NCBI RefSeq assembly: GCF_000802245.2
Contig: NZ_CP021080.1
Span: forward strand, 5,022,001-5,086,000
Origin: Streptomyces pluripotens
GTDB lineage: Bacteria; Actinomycetota; Actinomycetes; Streptomycetales; Streptomycetaceae
Direction of reading: 5' to 3'
DNA: 64,000 bases
Positions 33,550 through 41,798 of the stretch are shown here, one piece after another (position 1 is the stretch's first letter; the number at the start of each line of letters is the position of its first letter). The position numbers and the translations under genes are program-made. The notes under the pieces were generated by a model that was not told the DNA's origin, did not search any database, and saw only the letters and a list, made by a program, of their open reading frames with translations.

Positions 33550-33568
33550 AAAGGTTAGCCTTCCCTAA
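33550..33568. promoter_or_regulatory. DmdR1/IdeR-type iron box upstream of feoA
   Basis: AAAGGTTAGCCTTCCCTAA matches 14 of 19 positions of the actinobacterial iron box TTAGGTTAGGCTCACCTAA. It lies 45 bp before feoA, as expected for iron-dependent repression by DmdR1/IdeR. Confidence 0.75.
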
Positions 33569-33613
33569 GTTATTCTGTTGCTCCTTCAGGTGATGCCGGG
33601 GTTGAGGATGTCG

Positions 33614-33916
33614 ATGCTCTCAGTGCAACGGGGCGCGCACCGGAACAACGGTGCGGACGTGCCGGTGAGTTCCACGCGGGGTGCGCGACTGGCCGACTTG
33701 CGACCCGGGATGAGCGGCCACGTCACCGGCATCGACGAGTCGGTCGAGCCGAGCACCGCGCGACGGCTGTTCGACTTGGGGTTCGCCCCCGGCGCCGAGG
33801 TCACCGTGCTGCGGAAGGCGCCGCTCGGTGACCCTGTGGTCTTCCGGGTCGTGGACTACGAGGTGGCACTGCGCACAGCGCAGGCCGTCAGCATCCAGGT
33901 GCGGCGCACCGCATGA
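33614..33916 (+). CDS. feoA: FeoA ferrous iron transport protein
   Basis: A 100-residue protein with an N-terminal tail and a FeoA SH3-like domain. I chose ATG 33614, since GAGG lies 6 nt upstream; an ATG at 33608 abuts it. Signature: ARLADLRPGMSGHVTGID, ARRLFDLGFAPGAEVTVLR, GDPVVFRVVDYEVALR. FeoA is a small cytosolic partner that supports FeoB-driven Fe(II) uptake. Its stop overlaps the feoB start (ATGA) and an iron box precedes it. Confidence 0.93.
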   Translation: MLSVQRGAHRNNGADVPVSSTRGARLADLRPGMSGHVTGIDESVEPSTARRLFDLGFAPGAEVTVLRKAPLGDPVVFRVVDYEVALRTAQAVSIQVRRTA

Positions 33917-35850
33917 GCGCGCACTGCGGGTCGGTGGCGCAGAAGGTCACCGGCGAAACCCGCCTGGCTTTGGTGGGCAGCCCGAACTCGGGCAAGAGCA
34001 CGCTGTTCAACGCCCTGACCGGTCTGCGGACCAAGACCGGCAACTACCCCGGTGTGACCGTCGCGCGCTATGAGGGCCTGGCCCGTGTCGGCGAGCACGA
34101 GGTGCTCATCGAGGACCTGCCCGGCACCTACAGTCTCGACCCGATCAGTCCGGACGAACAGATCGTCGCCGATGTCCTCGATCCGAACAATCCGGAACTC
34201 GGTACGCCCGACGGGATTCTCGTCACGATCGACGCGACGACAGCGCGTCGCTCCCTCGGGCTGCTCGCCCAGGTCATGCAGACCGGCCTGCCGATCTGCG
34301 TGGTGCTCACCTTCCGCGATGAACTGGCCCGCCGCGGCGGCAGCCTTGACGTCTCGGCGCTCCGTCGTGCACTGGGTGTGCCGGTCGTCGGGGTGACCAG
34401 CGGATCACGCAACGACCTGGCGCGGTTGCGTTCCACGCTGCTCGATTGGGCCGCATGGGAAAGGCCGGTCGTCCCGCCCCCCACCGACCCCTCGCAGAGA
34501 CGGGCCTGGGTGGAGTCGCTACTGCAGAGCGCAGGCTACGAGGTACCCGAGGCCGATCGCCGCACGCGGCGCATCGACGCCGTGCTGCTGCACCCGCTGT
34601 GGGGCACGCTCATCTTCTTCGCGACCATGTTCGCGTTCTTCCAGATCATCTTCACCGTCGCGGCACCGATGCAGGACGCGGTACAGAGCCTCTTCGACTG
34701 GCTCGGCACACTCGTCACCGAGTACGTCTCGAACCCGCTGCTCTCCGGCTTCCTCGGCAATGCCCTGATCGGCGGCGTGGGCGGCGTACTGGTCTTCCTG
34801 CCACAGATCGCCCTGCTGTTCCTGATGATCTCGTTGCTGGAGGGCAGTGGCTACCTCTCCCGTGCGGCGTTCCTGATGGACCGGATCATGGCCAAGGCCG
34901 GGCTGGAGGGCCGGGCGTTCGTCGCCCTGCTGTCCTCCCTCGCCTGTGCCATCCCGGGGATCATGGCCACCCGCTCCCTGCCGTCGGCCAAGGACCGCTT
35001 CGCGACCATGATGGGCGCGCCGCTGATGACCTGCTCGGCGCGGCTGACGGTCTATGTGCTGCTGACCGGCCTGCTGGTGGGTCCCACCAGCAGGGTCGGC
35101 CCCTTCGGTGCCCAAGGCGTCGTCATGTTCGGTCTGTACCTGGTCGGTGCGCTCTCGGCCATGGTGACGGCCTGGGTCTTCAAACGCTTCAGCACCCGGG
35201 GTGGGCCAGTACTTCCGTTCTACATGGAGATGCCGTCGTACCGGTTGCCGCGGCTGCGGTCGGTGGCCGACGCCATCTGGAGCGCCTGCAAGGGTTTCTT
35301 GTACAAGGTCGGCCGGATCATCCTGCTTGCCAGCATCGGGCTCTGGCTCCTGCTCAGCCTGCCCATGCACAGCGATGCGCAACTGCGTTCCGCCGGGGTC
35401 GATCCGGCCGACCGTACCGCGGTCTCGGCCTACGAGGTCGACCACAGCTACGCCGCCGACATCGGCCATGCCGTCGAACCCGTCTTCGCACCTCTCGGCT
35501 TCGACTGGCGGATCAACGTCGGCGTGCTGGGATCGTTGTCCGCCCGCGAGGTGTTCGTCGCCACCCTCGGCCAGGTCGCCGCCGCCCAGAACCCCGACCA
35601 GCCGGCCGAGACCCTGAAGCACATGACCTACGCCGACGGGCCGCACCAGGGACACAAGCTCTTCACTCCAGCCACGACGGCCGCCCTGCTGGTCTTCTTC
35701 CTCTACGCGCTGCAGTGCATGTCGACCATCGGCGTCATGCGCCGTGAGACCGGCTCGTGGAGATGGCCCGCGGTCGCCTTCGGGTACATGTTCGTGCTGG
35801 CCTGGACCATGGCCTTCCTGACGCACACCCTCGTGGGGCTCCTGGCGTGA
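33913..35850 (+). CDS. feoB: FeoB ferrous iron transporter
   Basis: A 645-residue Fe(II) permease with an N-terminal G domain. G1 is GSPNSGKST (22-30), the G2 region has YPGVTV, and G3 is DLPG (68-71). At the G4 position the sequence is TFRD (133-136) instead of the usual NxxD, so nucleotide specificity may be relaxed. A GDI-like helical linker follows, and then the membrane part from about 225 with the Gate motifs (SSLACAIPGIMATRSL with the conserved Cys, and SLSAREVFVATLG). The length is short compared with E. coli FeoB (773) but normal for this type. It is coupled to feoA and to a NifU-like gene. Confidence 0.95.
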   Translation: MSAHCGSVAQKVTGETRLALVGSPNSGKSTLFNALTGLRTKTGNYPGVTVARYEGLARVGEHEVLIEDLPGTYSLDPISPDEQIVADVLDPNNPELGTPDGILVTIDATTARRSLGLLAQVMQTGLPICVVLTFRDELARRGGSLDVSALRRALGVPVVGVTSGSRNDLARLRSTLLDWAAWERPVVPPPTDPSQRRAWVESLLQSAGYEVPEADRRTRRIDAVLLHPLWGTLIFFATMFAFFQIIFTVAAPMQDAVQSLFDWLGTLVTEYVSNPLLSGFLGNALIGGVGGVLVFLPQIALLFLMISLLEGSGYLSRAAFLMDRIMAKAGLEGRAFVALLSSLACAIPGIMATRSLPSAKDRFATMMGAPLMTCSARLTVYVLLTGLLVGPTSRVGPFGAQGVVMFGLYLVGALSAMVTAWVFKRFSTRGGPVLPFYMEMPSYRLPRLRSVADAIWSACKGFLYKVGRIILLASIGLWLLLSLPMHSDAQLRSAGVDPADRTAVSAYEVDHSYAADIGHAVEPVFAPLGFDWRINVGVLGSLSAREVFVATLGQVAAAQNPDQPAETLKHMTYADGPHQGHKLFTPATTAALLVFFLYALQCMSTIGVMRRETGSWRWPAVAFGYMFVLAWTMAFLTHTLVGLLA

Positions 35851-36425
35851 GCGTCGTTCCCATGCACCCTGAGGCCACGGCCGATCCGCAGGTCGTCCGC
35901 TGGGTGGTCCCCGCAGGCACGCTGCCAGTCGTCGGAGAGATCGCCGAAGCGCCGGACGACCTCGGGCAGATGCTCCACTTCGAAGACGTCACCTCCATCG
36001 AGGTGGAGGCCCAGGCCGTGGTGATCCGGCTCGCCGACGGCCAGAGCTGGTCCGGCGCGGGAGCGCGGGTGCGCGATGCGCTCAGCGCCGCGCTGCAGCA
36101 CCCTCAGCGGTGGCGGCCGGCCGACCCGGTCACCGAGGACGACATGCTGCGCGCCGCGCTGCAAGACGTCCTGGACGGATCCGTCGGTGACTACATTCGC
36201 TCCCACGGCGGCGAAGCAACGATCGAGTCCGCCCACGCCCGGCGCGCGGAGGTGCGACTGGCGGGCGCCTGCACGCACTGCCCGGCTGCCGGGTTCACCC
36301 TCCGCTCCCGCATCGAATCGGAGCTGCGTACTCGGTTCCCCAGCCTGGTCGAGCTACGGGCCACGGATCAGCCCGGCAAAGCGGCGAGGCCCACCTGGCT
36401 CACCCTGCGCCGCCGCAGCGTGTGA
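35847..36425 (+). CDS. NifU-C-domain protein at the end of the feo operon
   Basis: A 192-residue protein whose GTG at 35847 overlaps the feoB stop (GTGA). The N-terminal half (residues 10-95) is beta-rich and unassigned. The C-terminal half (about 104-190) is a NifU-C domain with the Cys142-Thr-His-Cys145 pair in GACTHCPAAG and GDYIRSHGGEATIES. NifU-C domains carry a transient Fe-S cluster for delivery to apoproteins. In this operon it may serve as the place of the iron-sulphur FeoC, or pass imported iron to cluster assembly; this is inferred from position. Confidence 0.85.
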   Translation: MSVVPMHPEATADPQVVRWVVPAGTLPVVGEIAEAPDDLGQMLHFEDVTSIEVEAQAVVIRLADGQSWSGAGARVRDALSAALQHPQRWRPADPVTEDDMLRAALQDVLDGSVGDYIRSHGGEATIESAHARRAEVRLAGACTHCPAAGFTLRSRIESELRTRFPSLVELRATDQPGKAARPTWLTLRRRSV

Positions 36426-36727
36426 CCTCGGAAGCGAACGACACCCCGGCAGACCATCACCTCGACCGCGTCGTGGGACGCACCACTCGGGACAGGCGAT
36501 CCCCTCTGCGCCGCGGCAGTCGATGTGCGGGAGAGGTCAACTCATCTGCCGAAAGCGGTCCGGTGACGCGCCCGCGGCCAGCGCTGAGCACGACCCAGCT
36601 CCCGGGCACCGCGCTGGACAAGCGGTTCTTCACGGACCCAGCGTCTTGACCGACCGCTCCTCGAACACCGTGCGGTACTCCCTTCCGCCTGCGGACCGGG
36701 TCTCCCCAGCTGGAGTGCTAGGGGTCC
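36426..36727. other. intergenic region after the feo operon
   Basis: About 300 bp with no convincing gene. A 75-codon frame whose GTG overlaps the previous stop is present, but it is low-complexity, without homology I recognise. Confidence 0.5.
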
Positions 36728-36940
36728 CTAGCGCTGTTGCGATGCGGCCGGAAGGGCAGACATCGGGCGCATCGCCGGGCCGGCAGCGGGGGCGCTGGAT
36801 TCGAAGGCACCGGGGGACACTCCCGTGGCCATCACGGTCTCAAGCTGCCTGTGTATGCTCGCGGCCGCGTCACGAACGCTTGCCGGTACGTCGCCTCGCT
36901 CCGCGACAAGCTGGTGGTAGATCGGAGCGTCCTGAAACAT
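36728..36940 (-). CDS. small conserved-looking protein
   Basis: A 70-residue protein from ATG 36940 with AAGGGA upstream. The N-terminal two thirds is amphipathic and helical (MFQDAPIYHQLVAERGDVP, then ASVRDAAASIHRQLETVM), a pattern I have seen in small Streptomyces proteins of unknown function. The C-terminus is Ala/Pro-rich. No signal peptide or membrane helix. It stands alone on its strand. Confidence 0.55.
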   Translation of the reverse strand: MFQDAPIYHQLVAERGDVPASVRDAAASIHRQLETVMATGVSPGAFESSAPAAGPAMRPMSALPAASQQR

Positions 36941-36950
36941 ATGGTCCCTT

Positions 36951-36983
36951 ACGGCAGTTGATCGTCTACGGCAGTTGATCGTC
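36951..36983. repeat. 17-bp direct repeat
   Basis: ACGGCAGTTGATCGTC occurs at 36951-36966 and 36968-36983, and a third related copy (ACGGCAGCTGATCGG) lies near 37071. It is upstream of the 70-residue gene; the function is unknown. Confidence 0.6.
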
Positions 36984-37106
36984 GAGTCATGCGAGTGTCG
37001 AGTCTAGAGGGCGTGGCATTCGTGCACTGCCCGACCGGCAACACCGGACCGTCAGCCGAGTTGTCCAGGACGGCAGCTGATCGGTTCCTCCACGCTCGTT
37101 GTCGCG

Positions 37107-37499
37107 TCACCTCCCTCCTGCGTGGTCAGGCGGGATCGAACGCGGAGGCAGGTTAGTCGCCTGCGAGGCGGGGCCGGGGCTCGACTGCGCCATCGGCACC
37201 AGGCGAGAGCCCTGGACCGGGGCGGTGTCCGGGTCGGCCGGCACACCGAGTGGGCGGGAGGCAATGGTCAGTAGGTGTGCCCCCGCGTGCCCCGGGAGCC
37301 CCGCGTGCCCCGGGAGCGGGACGGTACAGCAGGACACCGAAGGCGATGACCACCGCTTGGCGAAGGTGATGACCACCGCCCAGAAGAGGACCACGCCGGC
37401 AGAGATGGCGAGCCCTCCCCATCCGCTGGGATGGTGGTCGTACCAGACCATCGCGGTCCACCACCCCTTCGTAGGCGCGGGCTGCGGCGCCTCCGTCAT
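37107..37499 (-). pseudogene. decayed small membrane protein (SHOCT-type), frameshifted
   Basis: From ATG 37499 (behind GAGGTGGTGG) the first 45 residues look like small actinobacterial membrane proteins: a short N-terminus, WYDHHPSGWGGLAISAG, and a transmembrane helix VVLFWAVVITFA. A 23-bp imperfect duplication then shifts the frame. In the other frame the helix continues as AVVIAFGVLLYRPAP. The usual C-terminal SHOCT helix (LAERYARGEID-type) is not found in any frame. The continuing reading frame to 37107 is a low-complexity tail. It lies upstream of, and divergent from, the copper ATPase gene. Confidence 0.6.
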
Positions 37500-37582
37500 G
37501 CCCACCACCTCACCGCCGGCGTCGCTCTTGGCCAGAGGCTTTCATGGGCCGGACGGGCGGGACGGAGGGACCGTTCAGTCCT

Positions 37583-37597
37583 TACCCCGTAGGGGTA
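37583..37597. promoter_or_regulatory. CsoR-type copper operator
   Basis: TACCCC-GTA-GGGGTA is a perfect inverted repeat matching the CsoR operator consensus. It lies 46 bp before the P1B-ATPase start, so copper should release a CsoR repressor encoded elsewhere. Confidence 0.85.
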
Positions 37598-37642
37598 CCG
37601 GGCTGAGGGTGGGAGGTAGCCGGACAGAGAGAAGGGTCTGCC

Positions 37643-40456
37643 ATGGATACCGCGGACATCGTCGTGACGGCCCTGGCCACCGTGCTCATCGCCGCACTGG
37701 GCTGGTTCTTCTTCGGCCCGCGCCGCGCCCGCACCGCCCGCATGGAAGGTGGGGTGCAGCGGGTTGAGGTGACCGTGCGGGGCGGCTACAGCCCGGATGT
37801 GATCCGGGTGCGGCAGGGCGTGCCGGTGGAGTTCGTCTTCGACCGGCAGGAATCCGGCGAGTGCACCAACCGGGTCGTCTTCCCCGACCTGCGGGTCAAC
37901 GAACTGCTCCCCGCCTACCAGCGCACGACCGTACACCTGCGCCCCCAGCAGGCGGGGTCGTTCGGGTTCGCCTGCGGGATGAACATGATCCGCGGCACGC
38001 TCGTGGTCGAGCCGGCGACGGAACCGGGTGACGGGCCGCCCGCCGTCGACGGGACGACCGCCGTGACGGACGGAGGAACGGACGGAGGAACGGACGGAGG
38101 GGCGACCGCCGTGACGGCCGGGGGGCCACACGAGCAGGTGTCGGCCGCCGACACCGAGGCAGCGGACGTAGCCGAGCGGCGCGCGGAGATCGCGGACCTG
38201 GGACGCCGTGTCGCGGTCGGCGCGGTGCTCACGTTCCCGGTGCTGGTCGCGGTGATGGCCCATGAGCTGTTCGGAGCCGACTGGGTACCCGGCTGGATGC
38301 TCAACCACTGGCTGCAGCTGGCCCTGATCACGCCCGTGATGTTCTACACGGGCTGGCCGATCCACCGCATCGGTTGGCTGACCCTGGGCCACCGTGGCGC
38401 GGACATGAACTCCCTGGTCACGCTGGGTACGTCGGCCGCGTACGGCTACAGCGTGCTGGTCACCCTGGCACCGCACCTGCTGCCGGAAAACCTCCGCGAG
38501 GTCTACTTCGAGGCCGTCGGGGTCATCCTCACGTTGATCCTGCTCGGACGACTCCTGGAGGCCCGCGCCAAGGCCGGTACGGGTGAGGCCATCCGCGCGC
38601 TGCTGGGACTCCAGGCGCGTACGGCACACGTCATCCGGGAGGGGACCGAGGCGGAGATCCCGGTCGAGGAGGTCGTGTCGGGCGACGAGATCCTGGTGCG
38701 GCCCGGTGAGAAGATCCCAGTCGATGCCGAGGTCCTGTCCGGCACGTCGGCGGTGGACGAGTCGATGGTCACCGGTGAGCCGATGCCGGTCACCAAGCGT
38801 GCCGGGGACACCGTCATCGGCGCCACCGTGAACGGGACCGGAAGCCTGCGCGTGCGGGCGGCCAGGGTCGGGGCCGACACCATGCTGGCGCAGATCGTCC
38901 GGCTGGTGCAGCAGGCCCAGGCGTCCAAAGCGCCCATCCAGCGGCTCGCCGACGCGATTTCCGGGTACTTCGTGCCCGCGGTCATCGCGGTGGCGATCGC
39001 AACCTTCACCCTCTGGTACACGATCGGTCCGGCACCCGCATTCACCCTGGCGCTGGTCTCCGCAGTCTCCGTACTGATCATCGCCTGCCCCTGCGCACTG
39101 GGCCTGGCCACACCACTGTCGGTGATGGTCGGCACCGGCAAGGGTGCTCGGGCGGGCATCCTGATCCGTTCCGCCGAAGCCCTGGAAACCGCCCACAAGC
39201 TGGACACTGTCGTGCTCGACAAGACCGGCACCGTCACGGCGGGCACACCGGTGCTGACCGACGTGAGCACCGCGGACGGCTTCACCGAGGACGAACTGCT
39301 GCGCCTTGTGGCCGCCGCCGAGGCCGACAGCGAGCACCCTCTCGCTGCCGCGATCACCGACGGGGCCCGCACCCGCGGCCTCACCGTTCCGGCGGCAACG
39401 GCCTTCGACTCGGTCACCGGCAAGGGCATCCAGGCCACCGTGGACGGCAAGGCGCTCCTCGTGGGCACGGCTCGGCTGCTCGCGGACGTCGGCATCGACT
39501 CCGATCACCTCGCCACGACCGCCCATGCCCTCGCGGCACAGGGCAAGACCCCCGTTCTGGCGGCGGTCGACGGACGTCCGGCCGGAGTGCTGGCGGTGGC
39601 CGACACCGTCAAGGGCGATTCGGCCCAGGCCATCGCCGCCCTGCACCGCCTCGGTATCCAGACGGTGATCCTCACCGGCGACAACGCCCGCACCGCCGCC
39701 GCCATCGCCCGGCAGGTCGGCGTACGGCGGGTGCTCGCCGAAGTCCTGCCCGAGCACAAGGCCGACGAGGTCCGCCGCCTCCAGGGAGAGGGACGCACCG
39801 TCGGCATGGTCGGCGACGGCATCAACGACGCTCCCGCCCTCGCCCAGGCCGATGTGGGCCTGGCCATCGGCACCGGAACCGATGTCGCCATCGAAGCCGC
39901 CGACGTCACCCTCATCTCCGGCTCGCTGTCCGGCGTCGTCACCGCGATCCGGCTGTCCCGCGCGACCATGCGCAACATCCGGCAGAACCTGTTCTTCGCC
40001 CTCGTCTACAACGCCGTCGGCATTCCCATCGCCGCAGGCGCCCTCTACCCCTTGTGGGGCATCCGGCTCAGCCCGATCATCGCCGCCGCGGCCATGGCCC
40101 TGTCCTCCCTCTCGGTCGTCACCAACGCTTCCCGGCTGCGCCGCTGGCACCCCGACCCACTGCCCGAAGCCGAGGCCGGGCCCGTGCAGCCGATGGTCGA
40201 ATCCGCCGCGGACCGGGCCGCACAGCACCCCCTGCACGCCGACCCGGCGGACACCGCGATCGACCCGGTCTGCGGAATGCGGGTCAACCCCGCGACAGCC
40301 CCCGAGCACCGGGACACCGCCACCGGCGCCCGCCACTTCTGCTCCGCCCGCTGTGCAGCCGCCTACGACGCCGATCCGGACCGCTACGACTCCGCACCGG
40401 CCGGGCGGCACGGGTCCGAACGCCTCCACGGGCGGGACGGACACCGCGAAGGGTGA
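37643..40456 (+). CDS. cupredoxin-P1B-ATPase-YHS fusion, copper exporter
   Basis: A 937-residue three-part protein. A short N-terminal membrane anchor (6-24) is followed by a cupredoxin-like domain (about 35-125) with possible copper ligands in [11 protein letters not shown] and FACGMNM. After a Thr/Gly/Asp linker comes a complete heavy-metal P-type ATPase: TGEPMP in the actuator region, CPC metal site Cys482-Pro-Cys484, phosphorylated Asp526 in DKTGT, SEHPL in the nucleotide domain and [12 protein letters not shown] domain (about 870-915, [26 protein letters not shown]) ends the chain. The ATPase should export Cu(I); the two extra domains could load and accept copper. No classical GMxCxxC N-terminal domain is present. 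Confidence 0.93.
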   Translation: MDTADIVVTALATVLIAALGWFFFGPRRARTARMEGGVQRVEVTVRGGYSPDVIRVRQGVPVEFVFDRQESGECTNRVVFPDLRVNELLPAYQRTTVHLRPQQAGSFGFACGMNMIRGTLVVEPATEPGDGPPAVDGTTAVTDGGTDGGTDGGATAVTAGGPHEQVSAADTEAADVAERRAEIADLGRRVAVGAVLTFPVLVAVMAHELFGADWVPGWMLNHWLQLALITPVMFYTGWPIHRIGWLTLGHRGADMNSLVTLGTSAAYGYSVLVTLAPHLLPENLREVYFEAVGVILTLILLGRLLEARAKAGTGEAIRALLGLQARTAHVIREGTEAEIPVEEVVSGDEILVRPGEKIPVDAEVLSGTSAVDESMVTGEPMPVTKRAGDTVIGATVNGTGSLRVRAARVGADTMLAQIVRLVQQAQASKAPIQRLADAISGYFVPAVIAVAIATFTLWYTIGPAPAFTLALVSAVSVLIIACPCALGLATPLSVMVGTGKGARAGILIRSAEALETAHKLDTVVLDKTGTVTAGTPVLTDVSTADGFTEDELLRLVAAAEADSEHPLAAAITDGARTRGLTVPAATAFDSVTGKGIQATVDGKALLVGTARLLADVGIDSDHLATTAHALAAQGKTPVLAAVDGRPAGVLAVADTVKGDSAQAIAALHRLGIQTVILTGDNARTAAAIARQVGVRRVLAEVLPEHKADEVRRLQGEGRTVGMVGDGINDAPALAQADVGLAIGTGTDVAIEAADVTLISGSLSGVVTAIRLSRATMRNIRQNLFFALVYNAVGIPIAAGALYPLWGIRLSPIIAAAAMALSSLSVVTNASRLRRWHPDPLPEAEAGPVQPMVESAADRAAQHPLHADPADTAIDPVCGMRVNPATAPEHRDTATGARHFCSARCAAAYDADPDRYDSAPAGRHGSERLHGRDGHREG

Positions 40457-40700
40457 GCCCTCGGACGGCGATCGGTTCGGTGTCGATCCCCTCGCACTGT
40501 GGAGACCCTTCTACGCAGGCGGTTCCTCGGTGAAGCTACGCGACGGTGTTCACCGAGACCCGCGGCCCTACCCGGAGTGGTCGCCTCCCGGCGGGTTGCC
40601 TGCTGGGGAGCGGCACAGGACTTCGCCCCGCCGAGGGCGGTGGCCTGGCTCTGGCCCGGTCAGGCCTGGCGGAGACAGGTCGAGTTGCGGGCGGGGGCGA

Positions 40701-41210
40701 TCACAAGGTGAACAGGACCCCGCGCCAGGTCCACCCCGCTCCGAGGACAGCCTCCTGCAGAGGTGCCTTCAGTGCCGCGGAATCGAAGAGGAACTCCTCC
40801 GTCTTCTGGAGGCGGCCGTCGGCCCCCCGCTCGACCGTCCAGCGTCGGGAAACCGTTCTCACCTGCCCGCGGGACTGCTCTGCCGGCGGCGCCAACCTGG
40901 GCGTACTTCCGATCCAGGTGACTTCCCACTCGCGGTCGATAGCGCGGACTTCGCGGCTCTCCGGGACCAAGCGCATCCTGATCTGAAGGGTCCGGCTCAC
41001 CTGGGTCCGGGCGAAGAAGGTGTGCCAGGCTGGATCCCGAATACGCCATTCCGCGACCAGATCGGCCCCCTCAGCGGCACCATCGCGCACAACATGAGAT
41101 GTGTCCGGCCCGCTGACTTGGAGCAGTGCCGCCCAGACCTCCTCGACGGATCGCGGTGCGACGCCGCCTTTCGGGCGCTTGGTGCCAGTGAATATGTCGA
41201 AAAGGCCCAT
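40701..41210 (-). CDS. hypothetical protein, first of a WXG-associated set
   Basis: About 169 residues from ATG 41210; a GTG-free upstream ATG at 41225 would add five. It begins MGLFDIFTGTKRPKGGVAPR, a short amphipathic start, and continues as an alpha/beta domain with Trp-rich strands (EVWAALLQVSG, VAEWRIRDPAWHTFF, EWEVTWIGSTPR, WTWRGVLFTL). No signal peptide, membrane helix or catalytic motif is seen. It is the last gene on the minus strand after an LpqN-like and a WXG100-type gene. It may be a chaperone or immunity protein for that set; this is only inferred from position. Confidence 0.7.
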   Translation of the reverse strand: MGLFDIFTGTKRPKGGVAPRSVEEVWAALLQVSGPDTSHVVRDGAAEGADLVAEWRIRDPAWHTFFARTQVSRTLQIRMRLVPESREVRAIDREWEVTWIGSTPRLAPPAEQSRGQVRTVSRRWTVERGADGRLQKTEEFLFDSAALKAPLQEAVLGAGWTWRGVLFTL

Positions 41211-41271
41211 CAAACCACCATCCATGAACGTCTAGTCACTCAACGTGACATCTCGGGTGTGGTGCGACACG

Positions 41272-41769
41272 CTAGGGCACCGCCCCGGTGTCCGGGCGGA
41301 CCGTCCGAACGAATTCCTGGAAATCCGGCAGAACGGTGTCGTGCTGTGCCGCGGTGGCAGTCAGGTACGTCCGGATCACCACACGCTTGCGCGGGTCGTC
41401 GACGTCCAGCATGGCCAAGTACACCTGGGACTGAACGAGATCACGGCGCATACCGCCGACGACGGCCGAGAACGTCAGCCTCTGTGTCAGTGCGGGCGCG
41501 GCCTCGGAGCCGACCTCGTGTCGGTTCAGCACCACCACCGACTCGGCGACTTCGTGCAAGCGCTGCACCGACTCATCCGCGAGTTCAGGCAACCCCACGT
41601 TGTCGGGAGGGAACTCGCCGTCGATGGTGATGTTCGCGGTGAAACCGGCGTCAGGCTCCGGATGAAGCGCGACAAAGGCTGCCCCGGAGGCGCCGACCTC
41701 GTCCGGAGGGGCCGGGCGCCAGCCGTCCGGAAGGCGGAATTCGATCGGTACCGGCAGGGGCGAGGCCAT
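41272..41769 (-). CDS. LpqN/LpqT-like small protein beside the WXG gene
   Basis: About 165 residues from ATG 41769 with AAGGA upstream; an ATG at 41799 overlaps the upstream stop (TGATG) and would add ten residues. The fold pattern resembles LpqN/LpqT and DUF1795-type proteins: IEFRLPDGWRPAPPDEVG, AFVALHPEPDAGFTANITI and a C-terminal helix DTVLPDFQEFVRTV. There is no lipobox or signal peptide, so it should stay cytosolic. Tight packing behind the WXG100-type gene suggests a chaperone-like partner for that secreted protein. Confidence 0.7.
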   Translation of the reverse strand: MASPLPVPIEFRLPDGWRPAPPDEVGASGAAFVALHPEPDAGFTANITIDGEFPPDNVGLPELADESVQRLHEVAESVVVLNRHEVGSEAAPALTQRLTFSAVVGGMRRDLVQSQVYLAMLDVDDPRKRVVIRTYLTATAAQHDTVLPDFQEFVRTVRPDTGAVP

Positions 41770-41798
41770 GGGAGTCGTTCCTTCCACGGAGTGGTTCA

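Noticed and set aside
36422..36649. 75-codon frame overlapping the NifU-like stop
   Set aside because: A GTGA overlap is suggestive, but the sequence is low-complexity without homology and no ribosome-binding site.
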